6,694 bases of DNA from DASRAJ01 sp039920305. GTDB lineage: Bacteria; Bacteroidota; Bacteroidia; Chitinophagales; UBA10324. The stretch is from contig JBDSEA010000216.1 of assembly GCA_039920305.1 (NCBI GenBank), positions 1-6,694 on the forward strand, given 5' to 3'. The position numbers and the translations under genes were made by a program. Positions 5,876-6,694 of this stretch are shown here, piece after piece; within the stretch, counting starts at the first letter, position 1; each line of letters begins with the position of its first letter. The notes beneath the pieces were generated by a model, which worked only from the letters and a program-made list of their open reading frames with translations, did not search any database and was not told where the DNA came from.

Positions 5876-6456
5876 CCTGTAAACAAAATGGTTTTGTTGT
5901 TCTCAGCCTGAAGGAAATAGATTCCTGAAGGAAATAATCTTCCATTTACAGTAATGGCGTCGCTGTAAGTGCTTGTGGATTGCATTAGATTCCCTTGCAA
6001 GTTGAAGATAGAGAATGTAATTTTCTGATTACCGGGGTTGGAGAAGAAGACCGTTGATTGACCGCTTGAAGGATTGGGAGCTATAACAAAGCTATTTCCA
6101 TAATCCACGAACCGCACTTTAATTGAATGGGTAATTCCATATTGATTGAAATTTATGCGGTAATAGCTGAACTGATTCTTCACAGGTAAAGAATCATCGA
6201 AGGTGTAGCTTTCATCAGTAAAGCTGCTGCCGCAAATGCCCGGTATCATGCCAACGGTTTCGTAATGGATGCTGTCAGTGGACCTTTCCACCTTAGTTCC
6301 GGTGCAGGTGGTTCCGCCGTGTACCGTAAAGGAGAGATGAATATAATTTTCAATTTGCTGACCGCTGAAATTCACAAGCAGGTCATTCTGTGCTGAGGAA
6401 TTTTGGGTAATCAGCATTAATAGGAAGAATAATCGAATTAGCTTAATTGGCAGCAT
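5857..6456 (-). CDS. Small secreted protein with T9SS C-terminal sorting domain
   Basis: The protein has 199 residues from ATG at 6456-6454. The signal peptide (LIRLFFLLMLITQNSSA) has likely cleavage after A22. A central domain, about residues 25-118, has features of the fibronectin III-like modules that often precede sorting domains in Bacteroidota: HLSFTVHG, KVERSTDSIHYETVG, a Tyr/Asp-rich turn and SYYRINFNQYG. Two cysteines (C51, C75) could form a disulfide. Residues about 123-199 are a type A T9SS sorting domain: FVIAPNPSSG, then ITFSIFNLQG and PSGIYFLQ. It should cross the outer membrane through the type IX machinery. With only one small domain besides the tail, a specific role cannot be named. 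It is convergent with the DUF2130 gene. Confidence 0.87.
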   Translation of the reverse strand: MLPIKLIRLFFLLMLITQNSSAQNDLLVNFSGQQIENYIHLSFTVHGGTTCTGTKVERSTDSIHYETVGMIPGICGSSFTDESYTFDDSLPVKNQFSYYRINFNQYGITHSIKVRFVDYGNSFVIAPNPSSGQSTVFFSNPGNQKITFSIFNLQGNLMQSTSTYSDAITVNGRLFPSGIYFLQAENNKTILFTGKIIFQ

Positions 6457-6463
6457 GCTTATT

Positions 6464-6471
6464 CAAAATTA
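6464..6471 (-). promoter_or_regulatory. -7 box of the minus-strand T9SS gene, nearly leaderless
   Basis: On the minus strand TAATTTTG is an exact match to TAnnTTTG and ends only 7 bases before the ATG at 6456. If used, transcription would start within a few bases of the start codon, giving a leaderless or nearly leaderless mRNA. A clear -33 TTTG at normal distance is not visible. Confidence 0.35.
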
Positions 6472-6548
6472 AACCATCAATGTTGAATTTGAATGGAAAT
6501 AAACCAGTCTGCTTCCTCACAATGTCATGGCACTCCTGAAATGTTCTG

Positions 6549-6694
6549 TTACTGAAACAATTTAAGTTGAGAAGTACTAACAGGCGGCCTTGCTTTTCCA
6601 AAAACTGTTCTTCCTCCGTATTTCCAAGAGTCATTTCTTTCCTTTTCAATCACCTCATCCAGTTTTTTATTGGGTTGAAAATTTTTTTCAATAT
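6549..6694 (-). CDS. 3' end of an unidentified gene with a beta-clamp-binding-like C-terminus
   Basis: A minus-strand frame is open from the right edge and ends at TAA 6551-6549, giving 47 visible residues. It reads IEKNFQPNKKLDEVIEKERN, then a Trp/Gly-rich stretch (SWKYGGRTVFGKARPP) and the end VSTSQLKLFQ. The final QLKLF resembles the consensus QL(S/D)LF by which bacterial polymerases, repair proteins and some DNA methyltransferases bind the DNA sliding clamp, and such motifs often sit at an extreme C-terminus. I do not recognise the family, so a DNA replication, repair or modification role is inference. The frame looks more protein-like than the overlapping 68-codon frame (6443-6649), which starts at a TTG. 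The gene lies upstream of the T9SS gene on the same strand, with a 92-base gap. Confidence 0.5.
   Translation of the reverse strand, partial: IEKNFQPNKKLDEVIEKERNDSWKYGGRTVFGKARPPVSTSQLKLFQ

Noticed and set aside
6443..6649. Minus-strand 68-codon frame overlapping the T9SS gene start
   Set aside because: It starts at a TTG without a ribosome binding site and shows no recognisable motif. It overlaps both the signal-peptide start and a better, edge-open frame (6549-6694).
1..6694. tRNA, rRNA, riboswitch or insertion sequence
   Set aside because: No cloverleaf with a GTTCRA-type arm, no rRNA-like stretch, no recognisable aptamer and no transposase or terminal repeat pair was found on either strand by eye.

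Overview
The window looks like a chromosomal piece of a Bacteroidota genome, probably a Chitinophagales- or Sphingobacteriales-like lineage. Two secreted proteins end in type IX secretion (T9SS) sorting domains with the PNP motif. None of the confident start codons has a Shine-Dalgarno sequence. Boxes close to the Bacteroidota -7 element TAnnTTTG lie upstream of three genes. The organism call is inference, because no rRNA or other marker gene is present.

Layout, left to right. Positions 1-340 hold the remains of a small two-gene module: a frameshifted DUF4258-like reading frame followed by a DUF2283-like frame that seems to lack its N-terminal strand. Positions 341-642 carry no convincing gene but are full of inverted repeats and one copy of a dispersed repeat. 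Positions 643-2637 encode a membrane-anchored class III adenylate cyclase with a COG5616 (TolB-like) domain and TPRs. Positions 2638-3077 hold a hairpin, a second copy of the dispersed repeat, and a 33-bp tandem repeat inside a doubtful small hydrophobic ORF. Positions 3078-4421 encode a secreted six-NHL-repeat beta-propeller with a T9SS tail. Positions 4502-5767 encode a DUF2130 protein: half zinc ribbon, long coiled coil and a PD-(D/E)XK-like core. On the minus strand, 5857-6456 encodes a small secreted T9SS protein, and 6549-6694 is the 3' end of an unidentified gene whose C-terminus carries a sliding-clamp-binding-like motif.

How the genes relate. They do not form one obvious pathway. The cyclase probably links a periplasmic TolB/TPR sensor to cytosolic cAMP synthesis, the two T9SS proteins are cell-surface or secreted cargo, and DUF2130 is a solitary nuclease-like gene. 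No complete multi-gene system is visible. The points most worth a second look are the DUF2130 architecture, the dispersed repeat that lies with a hairpin just past two different genes, and the clamp-motif gene cut by the right edge.
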